This document shows positions 42,957-52,000 of a DNA stretch of 57,595 nucleotides, piece by piece. The notes under the pieces are model-generated. The model was not told where the DNA came from. It saw only the letters and a list, made by a program, of their open reading frames with translations, and searched no databases. Source of the stretch: Promethearchaeota archaeon (GTDB lineage Archaea; Asgardarchaeota; Lokiarchaeia; Sigyniarchaeales; SOKP01); NCBI GenBank assembly GCA_030603385.1, contig JAUVXW010000031.1, positions 1-57,595 on the forward strand, in the 5' to 3' direction. Numbering within the stretch: position 1 is the first letter of the stretch; each line of letters starts with the position of its first letter. The translations under genes were made by a program, and so were the position numbers.

Positions 42957-43829
42957 ATGTCGATGGAATTAGAAATAAATAAGACAGTGGAATTTGAGGG
43001 TAAGTTGTATGAAGTAAAAACAAAGAAAGGACTTAAAACGCTTAAATTATATAATTTTGGAATAAAAGATATTGCTGATATTAAAGGTCTCGATAATTTA
43101 ACCGATTTGCAAGTATTAAATCTCGCTGGAAACAAAATTGCCGAGATTAAAGGCCTTGAGAACCTTAGGAACTTAGAAAAATTATTACTCTATAGTAATG
43201 AAATTACCGAGATCAAGGGTCTTGAAAATTTGACTAAATTAGAATATTTGACCCTGTGGAAAAATCCAGTCTTTAATGAGACAAAGGATATGTTTGGTGG
43301 AACTGGAGTCAATGACCAGTACAAAGATCCACAAGCTGTGGTAGAGTATTGTCAAAGTGCCCCAGAAAGAGAAGAAAAAGCACGAAAAGAAAGAGAGCAA
43401 AGGGAAAGAGAGATAAGAGAGACAGAGCAACGAGAACGGGAGCGGAGGGATAGGATAGAAGAGGAGAAAAAAGTGAAAATTGAGGCAATTGAATCTATTA
43501 AGAAGTTATCCATAGTATATAAAGAAATAAAAATTGATAAAATTAGTTCAAGAATAGGTTTAGATCTTGAATATATTCTAAATCTAATTGAAGAGATGAT
43601 AATTAATAAAGAGATTAAGGCTGAAATAAATGAAAACATTTTAATTTTTAAGAAATCTACACCTGAATCAAAAGAAGAGATAAAAATATCTCAACCTCCT
43701 AAGGAATTTAATGAGAAAACAATTAAAATATTAAGAGGAGGAGATTGGAAAATTGAAGGTAATCAAAGTGTATTCTATTATAAAGTGAAGGTAGAGAATA
43801 ATTCTCAATTTCTTATTGGAAATATCTAA
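42957..43829 (+). CDS. Leucine-rich-repeat protein, N-terminal part of a gene split by TAA
   Basis: 290 residues. After VEFEGKLYEVKTKKGL come about three to four SDS22-type leucine-rich repeats (IKGLDNLTDLQVLNLAGNKI, IKGLENLRNLEKLLLYSNEI, IKGLENLTKLEYLTLWKNP), a Glu/Arg-rich helix (about 140-175), a winged-helix-like stretch, and the start of a beta-sandwich (NQSVFYYKVKVENNSQFLIGNI). TAA at 43827-43829 cuts that sandwich. The same frame continues for another 268 codons with the rest of the domain. LRR proteins serve in protein binding. The gene is probably a recently inactivated or variant allele of a 559-residue protein. Confidence 0.75.
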   Translation: MSMELEINKTVEFEGKLYEVKTKKGLKTLKLYNFGIKDIADIKGLDNLTDLQVLNLAGNKIAEIKGLENLRNLEKLLLYSNEITEIKGLENLTKLEYLTLWKNPVFNETKDMFGGTGVNDQYKDPQAVVEYCQSAPEREEKARKEREQREREIRETEQRERERRDRIEEEKKVKIEAIESIKKLSIVYKEIKIDKISSRIGLDLEYILNLIEEMIINKEIKAEINENILIFKKSTPESKEEIKISQPPKEFNEKTIKILRGGDWKIEGNQSVFYYKVKVENNSQFLIGNI

Positions 43830-44636
43830 ATTCTTTTAACCTCGATTCCACAAGGTTTAAAGACTCAATCTCAAGTGTATGCAATTGATTTTCTAAAGCC
43901 TGGCTCGTTCGAAAGTCCTACATTTAAGCTAAACGCTACAGAAAGTTGTGTTGGAGACACAGTCGAGGGTTTAGTATCATATACGGATCCTAAGGGTACT
44001 CAACAAACAGTAAATGTTGAACCGTTTAAAATATCTTATGTCTGTAATCTACTTACTCCAAAATTGATAACCAGAGAGGAATTTGAAGAAAAAATAGGAT
44101 TTATGGAAGAAAAAAAATTAATCATTGACAGCAATTTAAATATTACAGATTTAGCGCAAATACTTGAAAATAAAATTAAACAATGTAATTTTGCGCTGCT
44201 TCAACAAATTGAAAATTCTCAGAGAGAAGGCTTTAGGAAAATTGAAGGTTTTGCTCAGGGATTATACGATAAAGAAGATGTGGGTATATCTGTTGCTGTA
44301 AAAAAGATGGAAGAAGGTTCTAAATTAGTTATTAAGGCTATGAGCGACAGAGGTGATAAAATAACTGATTTATTAAAAGATTTTAGCATTAGATTAGACG
44401 ACATCAAGAATGACACAGAGTTAATAAAGGAATATACTTCTCAAATAGAAGAAATATTCGATAAACAAGTTGATCTTGAAGCTTATTTAAAGTCCCATCT
44501 CGGATCAGGGTGGGAAAAGATTAAAGATTCGTGGCAAGATTATAAAACAGGTAAAATTGACAAAAAAGAATTGATTTACCGTGGAATTAAATCACTGGGA
44601 AGGACTTTCATAAGAAACGTTACTAGATTTATTTAA
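43830..44636 (+). CDS. C-terminal part of the same LRR gene, after the in-frame TAA
   Basis: The frame is continuous with 42957-43829 and opens right after TAA with ATT CTT TTA ACC TCG ATT CCA CAA. The residues ILLTSIPQGL join directly to the preceding VENNSQFLIGNI to complete one beta-sandwich (FKLNATESCVGDTVEGLVSY). A helical, partly coiled region follows (about residues 95-230), and a basic end, IKSLGRTFIRNVTRFI. The first standard start is GTG at 43875, with no good ribosome site. A CAA-to-TAA change (Gln to stop) would explain the break by one base. Confidence 0.7.
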   Translation: MLLTSIPQGLKTQSQVYAIDFLKPGSFESPTFKLNATESCVGDTVEGLVSYTDPKGTQQTVNVEPFKISYVCNLLTPKLITREEFEEKIGFMEEKKLIIDSNLNITDLAQILENKIKQCNFALLQQIENSQREGFRKIEGFAQGLYDKEDVGISVAVKKMEEGSKLVIKAMSDRGDKITDLLKDFSIRLDDIKNDTELIKEYTSQIEEIFDKQVDLEAYLKSHLGSGWEKIKDSWQDYKTGKIDKKELIYRGIKSLGRTFIRNVTRFI

Positions 44637-44651
44637 AATTAAATTCTTATT

Positions 44652-44756
44652 TTATATATTTTTATTCTCGTTCTTTTTAAATCTTAACCATACCTCTAAA
44701 AATATAAATATTAAGAGTCCAATAAGACAAATTATTACTGCAATAACGAATCCCAT
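44652..44756 (-). CDS. Possible 34-residue single-span membrane protein
   Basis: A short frame beginning MGFVIAVIICLIGLLIFIF and ending LEVWLRFKKNENKNI. It has one clear membrane span followed by a basic cytosolic tail, obeying the positive-inside rule. It lies 52 bp before the stop of no other plus gene, and 52 bp downstream of the larger minus-strand membrane gene (stop at 44808). It could be co-transcribed with that gene. It is too short for certainty. Confidence 0.4.
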   Translation of the reverse strand: MGFVIAVIICLIGLLIFIFLEVWLRFKKNENKNI

Positions 44757-44807
44757 TTTTATATCTTAAATTAAATAAAGAAGTAAAGAGAAATTTAATT
44801 TTTACAT

Positions 44808-47216
44808 TTAGACTTGTTTCTTTTCAAAAACTTTAGCCATTGCCTCTAAAAGTTTTCGTAATTTTGTTCTATCCGGTATTTTTTCTAATTGTTCTGAATA
44901 TATCGGATAAACGTTATATAAAATACTTAATAATTCAATCCAAGATTTCTGAGTTTCTGTTTTATCAGGAATTTGTTTTTTTAATTGGAATAAAATTCTT
45001 TTTTCTTTTTTTACTTTAAGATTTCTGAGGAACGTTTTAGTAACTAAAATTCGAAATTTGGCATATTCATCAGGTCTGAAATTAACTAATGTATAATTTA
45101 AATTATCATCAGCAAAAGGCAGAATTCTGATTCTTTTATCTTCAGGCTCATCTGGGTTATCAACTAAAGAGATTTCAATATTATTTTTATCAAAATCTTC
45201 TAAAATAGGATATAATTCTCCCGGTGTTATTCTTGTAGCTGATTCAATTTCATTCGAAATTTCAGATATAGGGATATAAAATACAGGAATTTTTCCTGGA
45301 TTTTCTAATCTGTAAGTATATTCTTTTTTGATTATTTGTATAATTTGGTTTTTCAAATTCTCTGTAAGCTGCTCAGAAGTAAAAGAAATTTCTGCCTTTT
45401 TTCGTTTTTCCTCATGCATTTCTTTATCTTTTTGTTTTTTGCTAAAATCAGATGTAAGTGATGATATAAAACTATTTGTGGTCTTCCCAGCTTCAGCATT
45501 CGTGGTTAACCTGCTAGTTTTTCTTTCTTTCTCCAAAGCTGTTTCTAAAAGTCTCTCACTTAGATATCTTCTTGCCTTTTGCTTAGCAACTCCTTTTTTC
45601 TCAAAACGTTCAGTGACGGATACGAAATCGATCATTTTAATTGGTTTTCCTAAATCCTGTTTTTCTTCTGTAATTAAAATATCCATATCCTTTCTTGCTA
45701 ATTGTTCAAGAAGGGCATGGACATTTCCCTTTGATAATTGAGTAACTTTAATTAATTCCCGCTCAATTATTTCGATTGGGTAAGCTTTACCCCTCCTTAT
45801 ATATTCACTTCTAATAATTTTGTAAATTCTTTCTATACTTTGTTCTTCTTCACTCACCGTCTCTTTTTGTAATCTCATGAACATAGATGTTTTATGAGGT
45901 TTTAAATAATAAATTAATATTGTACTCCCTAAGAAAAAAATCATTAGAACTGAAATTATGTATTTATCAGCCATTAATACAATGCCAATATTAGTTAGCG
46001 TTTGGTTATTTACTTGACTTGCTAGTGAGAAACGAGTTAAAGTTTGAGCAAATACGCAAGCTAAACACAGCAGAATTAAGCCATCCTTTTTAAAGAAAAG
46101 TATACGCCACCCTATTGTTTGCCCAGTTTTTCTGATAATTCGAAATAAGAAATACATAGAAATTACAAATTCGAATATATATATGTATGATGCTGGTGAA
46201 CCTATTGCCCCAATTGTTGCCTTGAAAGCTGTAACAGTATCTTCTTGAAGAAGCATATATATACTAATTTGTAAAATCTGAAAGAAAAAGATAAACAACA
46301 CAATTAAAGAGAACGTGAAGTTATCAAATGTACCAGCTCTTTTAGTTTCAGCTCGTCTTCTAGTAAGCACAAATTCAAAAATAATAAAGACCAGTGTCAT
46401 TACTAAACTGAAGTAAATTAATGGCATGATTACACGCATTTGGAAATTATAAACTTTAACTGCACTTGTAGGATCAACTTTTCCAAAAAAATCTAAAGAT
46501 AAAAACACTAAAAAACTCCTATAGAATAATGAAATTACAATAAGCACACCTAAAATAATAAATGGAATGATTATAGCGAATATATACCTTGGAATTGAAT
46601 ATTTCTTAATGAATCTTGCTTCTATTTTTGTTGAAAATTTCCTTGAATACATATAAAAGCGGCTACTCAATAGAAGTAGCCAAATCATTGCTAAAGTTAA
46701 TAAATATGTCATAAAATTAAGATCTGTTGAAATATATAAAAATAACAGATACAATACTGCAATTAGACTACAAAATAATATCAATTGCTTAATTGCAGTT
46801 TTCTCTTCAAAAATAAAGATTCTTACTTTATCTACACTAAATAGAAAAGACAACACCAGAAAAAATGCAACAATTGTATTTGAAAAAACGAAAGGGTTTC
46901 CAAGCATTAATAAATTAATCCAAGTACTTCCTGGAATGTTAATAGCAGTAATTAATAGTAGTGAATATACTACAAATATCCCATATAGACCATAAAATTT
47001 TCGCTGGAAAGAATATGACTTTGGTTCTTTACCATCTATATAGACTTCTTGATGAATTATCTTATCAGAATAAAAAGCTGATAATTGACTTTTTACTTTT
47101 GACGTGAAACTTGTCAATTTAATATTCTGTTTTGAGGTGAAGCCCTTAACTTTTTGTTTAACCCCACTTTTATCAGGTTTTGACTTTTTTGAAGAATCTG
47201 ATTGCTTATTAGACAT
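44808..47216 (-). CDS. Multispanning membrane protein with cytosolic winged-helix modules
   Basis: An 802-residue protein. Residues 1-70 are basic (DSSKKSKPDKSGVKQKVKG), 70-435 hold about ten to twelve membrane spans, and 440-802 are soluble. In the soluble part, IERIYKIIRSEYIRRGKAYPIEIIERELIKVTQLSKGNVHALLEQL and IIQIIKKEYTYRLENPGKIPVFYIPISEISNEIE look like winged-helix domains. A membrane-bound regulator or scaffold is possible. I do not recognise the family. It lies alone, with 245 bp of AT-rich gene-free sequence upstream. Confidence 0.7.
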   Translation of the reverse strand: MSNKQSDSSKKSKPDKSGVKQKVKGFTSKQNIKLTSFTSKVKSQLSAFYSDKIIHQEVYIDGKEPKSYSFQRKFYGLYGIFVVYSLLLITAINIPGSTWINLLMLGNPFVFSNTIVAFFLVLSFLFSVDKVRIFIFEEKTAIKQLILFCSLIAVLYLLFLYISTDLNFMTYLLTLAMIWLLLLSSRFYMYSRKFSTKIEARFIKKYSIPRYIFAIIIPFIILGVLIVISLFYRSFLVFLSLDFFGKVDPTSAVKVYNFQMRVIMPLIYFSLVMTLVFIIFEFVLTRRRAETKRAGTFDNFTFSLIVLFIFFFQILQISIYMLLQEDTVTAFKATIGAIGSPASYIYIFEFVISMYFLFRIIRKTGQTIGWRILFFKKDGLILLCLACVFAQTLTRFSLASQVNNQTLTNIGIVLMADKYIISVLMIFFLGSTILIYYLKPHKTSMFMRLQKETVSEEEQSIERIYKIIRSEYIRRGKAYPIEIIERELIKVTQLSKGNVHALLEQLARKDMDILITEEKQDLGKPIKMIDFVSVTERFEKKGVAKQKARRYLSERLLETALEKERKTSRLTTNAEAGKTTNSFISSLTSDFSKKQKDKEMHEEKRKKAEISFTSEQLTENLKNQIIQIIKKEYTYRLENPGKIPVFYIPISEISNEIESATRITPGELYPILEDFDKNNIEISLVDNPDEPEDKRIRILPFADDNLNYTLVNFRPDEYAKFRILVTKTFLRNLKVKKEKRILFQLKKQIPDKTETQKSWIELLSILYNVYPIYSEQLEKIPDRTKLRKLLEAMAKVFEKKQV

Positions 47217-47461
47217 TATTAAATTGAAAATTTATAAGTATATATTATAAAAATGTTATTTAAGAGAACTTTTAAAATTTCATAAAAAAATATTAATTAT
47301 CGTTTGTTTGTCTTTAAAGCCATTCATAAAAGCTCTAAAGTCCTCATTTTCTTAAGTATTTCTTATAAGATTTCTAAACTTAATTAGATCTGTTAAGAAA
47401 TTGCATTGACAATAATTTTTAATAAGAAGAGTAAGTTAAAATAATTGTTGAAGGTGAAATT

Positions 47462-47662
47462 ATGACAATGACTAAACTCAAGATTATCTGTCCAGTTTGT
47501 AAGGCTGAAAAATTATTAGAATTTCCAAAATCCATTTTTGAAAAAGCTAATGAGCATTCTACCATATTTTTTCCAATGGGTTTAGTATGTGAGCACCGAT
47601 TTCAAGCATTAATTGATAAAGATCGTATGATACGTGGTTATCAAATAATAGAAGAATGTTAA
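47462..47662 (+). CDS. Small zinc-finger protein
   Basis: A 66-residue protein with IICPVCKAEKLLEFPKSIF and LVCEHRFQALIDKDRMIRGYQIIEEC. The CxxC pair plus Cys-x-His could bind one zinc. It is preceded by GGTGAA at good spacing. I recall similar small zinc proteins next to small GTPase and roadblock genes in Asgard genomes, from memory only. No partner is directly adjacent. Confidence 0.7.
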   Translation: MTMTKLKIICPVCKAEKLLEFPKSIFEKANEHSTIFFPMGLVCEHRFQALIDKDRMIRGYQIIEEC

Positions 47663-47856
47663 AAAAAACATCAAGAATGTAATTAGAATTCCAGATATAA
47701 CTTATAATCATTCAAAAAAGCAATAGAATGGAGTTTACAAAAAGCATTTCATTGAGAAGGGAATACATATTTAGTCAATTGATAAATTATATATGAAAGT
47801 TTTAAATTTACTCAAATATAACTATTAATATATCATATTCAATTTTTTTTTTAAGA

Positions 47857-48135
47857 ATGAAAAAGATTCAAGTAGAAAATAGAGAAAGCCTGATAAATCT
47901 CGTAAAAAAGGGAATTGAGCTACTTTGCGAGAAAAATATTTCAAGTGTTGTAATATTATCTTCTTATAAGATCAACTCTGTTCTCCGCGATAACTATGGT
48001 GTAGATATCAAAGTTGATAGAATAGGCCGGATTTTAGGTCGGGTTGCTAAATTAAATCAATTAAAAAGATTAAATACGAATATTCCAAAATATAAATTAC
48101 ATATTTCAAAAGTCTCGAGTTTACAATTCTTCTAA
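47857..48135 (+). CDS. Small helix-turn-helix-like protein, unknown
   Basis: A 92-residue soluble protein. KKGIELLCEKNISSVVILSSYKINSVLRDNYGVDIKVDRIGRILGRVAKLNQLKRL reads as a small helical DNA-binding fold (DRIGRILGR would be a recognition helix) followed by a C-terminal strand. I cannot name a family. It sits between the zinc-finger gene and the convergent JAMM pair, whose end is 8 bp away. Confidence 0.55.
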   Translation: MKKIQVENRESLINLVKKGIELLCEKNISSVVILSSYKINSVLRDNYGVDIKVDRIGRILGRVAKLNQLKRLNTNIPKYKLHISKVSSLQFF

Positions 48136-48143
48136 TAATAAAT

Positions 48144-49511
48144 TTAAGTTATATTGCGGAAATCCGTTATTGTTTTTTGGAGTTTTTCAAATAAAATTTT
48201 TATTTCTGAATAACTTTCTTTGATTGGTTTTAATTCTAAATCTATTTCTTCAAATTTGGCATCAATTTGTGTTTTAAATAGCGCTGTAACTTTTTCTATG
48301 TGTTCGCTTATATTTTTTGTAAGATTTTTTATTTCAGCACCCTTATCTGAAGCTAGGTTATTTAATTCCATTATCAAACTTGACATTTGAGAGTTTAAAT
48401 TTGAAGTTCTTTCTAATGTATTTAACACATTCTGAATTTTTTCTTCCAATGGAGTAATAACACTTTTAATATGATCATCAATTTTTATTTTTGATTCTTC
48501 GATTGTTCCATTTAGAATCTGTGAAATTTCATTTTTTAATTCTCTTTGACCATCAACACGTCTATCAATATATTCAGCTACATTCTTCTTAAAAAGTCCA
48601 GAAATTTCTTCAAACGTGCTATTAAAGAATTTCTGTACCTCTCTTAGACCATCTGAAACAGAATTTTTTAATTGGTTTAAGGATCTACTAATATGTTCCA
48701 TCCCTTTTAGAGCTCCTTGAGTCACCTCACCAATCCATGTATTAACCTGCGTTTCATAAGTTCCTCCAATTGCTTCACTTAATTTAGCCAATCCATTACT
48801 AAAGCCAGATATTACCTGATCAACCTGTCCTGAATAATCTTTAACACTTTCTTCTATCAAATCTTCAGCTGAAAGAGGTATTTCTTGAAGTTCTCTTAAA
48901 GGTTGTTCCTTTAATTCTTTAATTATAACGGGAGATAATCTTTGTGAGTCTTCTACAAATTTTTGTACCCATTTAAAGAAATTTAGGTTTGCAGGTATCT
49001 CAATTTCATATGAGACTTCAAGGTAATCATTTGATTTTTTATGTTCTTTTAATGTATAAATTTTAAAGCCAAACCCTTTATCTTTACCCATGAGTGTATG
49101 ATCAAAAATTACAACAAATCCTTTAGGATTTTTCTCTGTTTGGAGAAATTTATGGTTTTGAATTGTAATTTCAGTAAAATCCAGACCCCATCCTGGTCGG
49201 GAAATATACCATCCTACTATCTTCATGTCCTTTTCTTGGTATTGCTTATCTAATTCAACAAATAATTCAATGTCTTCTTTATTAAAACCAGTTGATATAT
49301 GAATTCCGTGTTGTATTGGAATAACACTAATTAAATTGATCACTTGATTTATCTCATCTATTTCACCAATACAAACGCCCATTACTTCTACACTTTCATC
49401 TAATGCTTCATTCCCAAATCTTAACACATGAGTTATCATTCGAATCAATGCATCTGCTTTAATTTTAACTTTAAACCCACCAGTTTCGTGTTTCTTATCT
49501 AGCGATGACAA
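48144..49511 (-). CDS. Catalytically dead JAMM/MPN protein with long coiled coil
   Basis: A 455-residue protein. Residues 14-190 follow the MPN fold of its neighbours, including EVMGVCIGEIDEINQVINLI with Glu42 kept. The metal motif is destroyed: at the HxHPx6SxxD site it reads ISRPGWGLDFTEIT, so both His (now Ile103 and Arg105), the Ser and the Asp (now Thr116) are gone. This is an MPN-minus protein, like Rpn8 or Csn6. Residues about 215-455 are a long coiled coil (FSNGLAKLSEAIGG, IEESKIKIDDHIKSVI, LEKLQKTITDFRNI). It starts six bases after the intact JAMM gene, so a heterodimer is likely. Confidence 0.85.
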   Translation of the reverse strand: MSSLDKKHETGGFKVKIKADALIRMITHVLRFGNEALDESVEVMGVCIGEIDEINQVINLISVIPIQHGIHISTGFNKEDIELFVELDKQYQEKDMKIVGWYISRPGWGLDFTEITIQNHKFLQTEKNPKGFVVIFDHTLMGKDKGFGFKIYTLKEHKKSNDYLEVSYEIEIPANLNFFKWVQKFVEDSQRLSPVIIKELKEQPLRELQEIPLSAEDLIEESVKDYSGQVDQVISGFSNGLAKLSEAIGGTYETQVNTWIGEVTQGALKGMEHISRSLNQLKNSVSDGLREVQKFFNSTFEEISGLFKKNVAEYIDRRVDGQRELKNEISQILNGTIEESKIKIDDHIKSVITPLEEKIQNVLNTLERTSNLNSQMSSLIMELNNLASDKGAEIKNLTKNISEHIEKVTALFKTQIDAKFEEIDLELKPIKESYSEIKILFEKLQKTITDFRNIT

Positions 49512-49517
49512 CTTTCC

Positions 49518-51077
49518 TTACTCGCCCCCTTTTTCTAGTTTTTTTATTTTGTCTAATAACTCTTGATTTTCAGACCTAAGATCCTTTACTCTCTTTTGTA
49601 AATCTTTATTTTCAGTTTGTAATGTTTTTAATTTATTTTTGATTGGATTCTTAGAACTTTCTAATAATATAATCGCTGCCTTTAAATCAGATAAATAACT
49701 TTTTTTCTCTTTATTTAGATTATTAAGATTACCCTTAATCCTACTTACCTTTTTATTAAAAGATGTCAATAAATCTTCTTGTACTGTGTTTAAATTGCTT
49801 TGGATTAGATTATCTATAGATTTATATCTTTCTGTATATTTTTTAATGGCATTGCTTCCTCTTTCTAGATTTTCAACATTATTTGAGAAATTTTTATTAA
49901 ACTCCGTTAGACTATTAGATATCCTTGTATTTTCTTCTAAAAGCTGATTAAGCGCATTATCTTTAAATGATAGATCAATTTGATTTTTATAGTCCTCTTT
50001 CGAATTATTAACTAACTCTTTGATGTTCTCCTTTTCATTATCTAATTCTTCAAGTTTATCATCAACATAGAAATCTATATCTTTTAAATCATTCTGCAAA
50101 TCATAGTTGAAAGATTGTTGTAAATTAATAATTTCATTACTCAATTTATCTCTTATTTCTTTTAAATCGTTCCTCATCCCTGAGTTATTTATATATATCT
50201 TATTGACAATATCTTGTCCCCATGTATTAAGTAAATAAGTCATTGGTTTAATGGTTAATTCTAGAAAATTATCCATCCCTTTTTTTAAAGTTGAAATTAT
50301 TTCCTCAAAATTTATTTCAGGCAATTTCGATTCTATTTGTTCTTCTTCAGGGATAAAAACCTCGCTAAACAAGTCAACTGTTTCATTTAGTTCAAGAATT
50401 TGAGGGCTTCCCGTATGAACAGCATTTATTAATTCCATTATCTTTATATAAAATTCATGACTATTAGGAGGTTCGACAATAGCCTTTACTTCATGGTAAT
50501 CTGATTTTAAAGCTAATGAAGGGTCATCTAGATTTGTTTCATCTAATCTAAAAACTCTAAAACCTAAATCTCCTGGTTTATCAAGATATGTATGGTCAAA
50601 AACAATTCCTATACCGGTAGGGTTCTTCTGCCAAAAAATTTGGTTGAATTTATCAGTTCCACTGAAGAAGATACCGAGTCCTGGATGGCTATGCATCCAT
50701 CCCACCGAAAACCATCCAAGATCGCCATATTGCTCCCATATTTTTGTATCTAATTCCCCAAATGCTCCCAACTGTTCAACTGAGAATTTCACTTCTATTG
50801 TGCCTCCATGAGAAACCGGTACTACATCTTCAACTATAACATTTTTAATTTCATCTTCTCCTTCAAGATGACCAATTAGAACGCCCATAACTTCAGATAA
50901 TTTTGAATGTTCTATATATTTTGATCCAAAACGTAAAACATGTAGTAACATTTTATAATAAGCAAGGGGTTTAATCGTTACTATACTTTGATCACTAATT
51001 TTCCCCATTTTAAATTCACTTGTTTTTTCAAATTTATGATATATATATGGTTTGTATGGTTTTAAATATTTGAACAA
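49518..51077 (-). CDS. JAMM/MPN metalloprotease (intact) with long coiled coil
   Basis: A 519-residue protein. The metal site is complete: Glu62 (SEVMGVLIG), His129 and His131 in WMHSHPG, Ser139, and Asp142 (SGTD), that is HxHx7Sx2D. JAMM enzymes are zinc isopeptidases, such as Rpn11, which remove ubiquitin-like proteins. Residues about 290-515 are a strong coiled coil ending in LRSENQELLDKIKKLEKGGE. The Met at residue 24 (start at 51008) is the likelier start, since MFKYLKPYKP is not part of the fold, but this is not certain. The dead paralogue follows six bases on, so the two probably act as a pair. Confidence 0.87.
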   Translation of the reverse strand: MFKYLKPYKPYIYHKFEKTSEFKMGKISDQSIVTIKPLAYYKMLLHVLRFGSKYIEHSKLSEVMGVLIGHLEGEDEIKNVIVEDVVPVSHGGTIEVKFSVEQLGAFGELDTKIWEQYGDLGWFSVGWMHSHPGLGIFFSGTDKFNQIFWQKNPTGIGIVFDHTYLDKPGDLGFRVFRLDETNLDDPSLALKSDYHEVKAIVEPPNSHEFYIKIMELINAVHTGSPQILELNETVDLFSEVFIPEEEQIESKLPEINFEEIISTLKKGMDNFLELTIKPMTYLLNTWGQDIVNKIYINNSGMRNDLKEIRDKLSNEIINLQQSFNYDLQNDLKDIDFYVDDKLEELDNEKENIKELVNNSKEDYKNQIDLSFKDNALNQLLEENTRISNSLTEFNKNFSNNVENLERGSNAIKKYTERYKSIDNLIQSNLNTVQEDLLTSFNKKVSRIKGNLNNLNKEKKSYLSDLKAAIILLESSKNPIKNKLKTLQTENKDLQKRVKDLRSENQELLDKIKKLEKGGE

Positions 51078-51149
51078 AAAGCATTTAATTTAAAAAGGTC
51101 TATTTTTATAATTTACAATTATAATCCAATTAGGTAAATAAGCTAGGAT

Positions 51150-51740
51150 TTAATCATGGGGTAATGGTTTACCGCAATAAGGACAAAATTTCCAATCTAA
51201 ATCCTTGCCACAGTGTGGACAAAAACTTGAAGCTGTTGTACTTGTTGGTGTTCTTTCTGCCATTCCTTGTTTTGGAATGGATGGCAATTGTCTTGATGTC
51301 TTCAATGTTGTGGCTGCTGAAGTACTAGGTTGTCCTCCAGTACCCTCTGTTTTAACCCATCCTTGAACTTGTGGTCTTTTTAATTCACTTTCTGGTACTT
51401 TCTCTAATTCTACTTCCTTAGTTTCTGATAAAGGGGCTACAATTTTCCTTTCTTCTTTCTTTTTAATTGCCTGTTTCACTAAAGCTTGTGTGGTTTTCAT
51501 GACTTGATGAGGATTAATATTAGGAATTGCTACTGTACGTAGAACCCATCCTACGATCAAGTTCTGGTTTGGAAAGCCTCCCTGAACGTCCTCATCCTTA
51601 TAAACATATGAATCAATTACATTTCTTCCTTTTAACAAACGTGAGGCCCATTTATCATTAATCAATCCTAATTGGATTCGATAGCTTGTTCCAGCTACAC
51701 CAAGTTCGCTTGTAAGTGGAATAAAACCTCTTTCTGTCAA
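51150..51740 (-). CDS. Zinc-ribbon protein linked to the JAMM genes
   Basis: A 196-residue protein. The first 100 residues are a compact domain (GVAGTSYRIQLGLINDKWASRLLKGRNV, NLIVGWVLRTVAIPNINPHQVMKTTQALV), followed by a Ser/Thr/Pro-rich linker (about 135-175) and a C-terminal zinc ribbon FCPHCGKDLDWKFCPYCGKPLPHD with two CPxCG knuckles. It is 70 bp upstream of the JAMM pair on the same strand. A substrate adaptor or receptor is one possibility; I do not know the N-terminal family. Confidence 0.75.
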   Translation of the reverse strand: MTERGFIPLTSELGVAGTSYRIQLGLINDKWASRLLKGRNVIDSYVYKDEDVQGGFPNQNLIVGWVLRTVAIPNINPHQVMKTTQALVKQAIKKKEERKIVAPLSETKEVELEKVPESELKRPQVQGWVKTEGTGGQPSTSAATTLKTSRQLPSIPKQGMAERTPTSTTASSFCPHCGKDLDWKFCPYCGKPLPHD

Positions 51741-52000
51741 GGTAAATCACTTTTTATATTATAATTATTTGAATCAAGTAATATTATAATGGTAAATTTT
51801 GAATTTAAATTATTATTTATTTCATGGTAAAATTTATTTCTAATATTAAAAATTTTATGGAATAGGCTAAGTTAGAGTGCATCAAATCATCCATCTTTCT
51901 TTGTGCAATGAAAAAGACATAAATACAAAAATTTGTATTAATTTGTAAAAAGTTATTAAAAAATTATTTAATTTTAAAGAAAAGAACACTGGTTGAAAAA
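51741..52000. other. Divergent intergenic region between two JAMM operons
   Basis: 260 bp of AT-rich sequence between the divergent zinc-ribbon/JAMM pair and the third JAMM gene. It can hold promoters for both directions. I see no clear shared dyad. A TATA-like run lies at about 51,955-51,975 before the third JAMM gene. Confidence 0.35.

Noticed and set aside
43239..43639. Antisense frames opposite the Glu/Arg-rich region of the LRR gene
   Set aside because: Ser/Leu/Phe-rich composition is the mirror of the AGA/GAG-rich sense strand.
42957..44636. TAA reassigned as a sense codon
   Set aside because: Nearly every other gene in the window ends properly in TAA, so a changed genetic code is ruled out; mutation, error or local readthrough remain.
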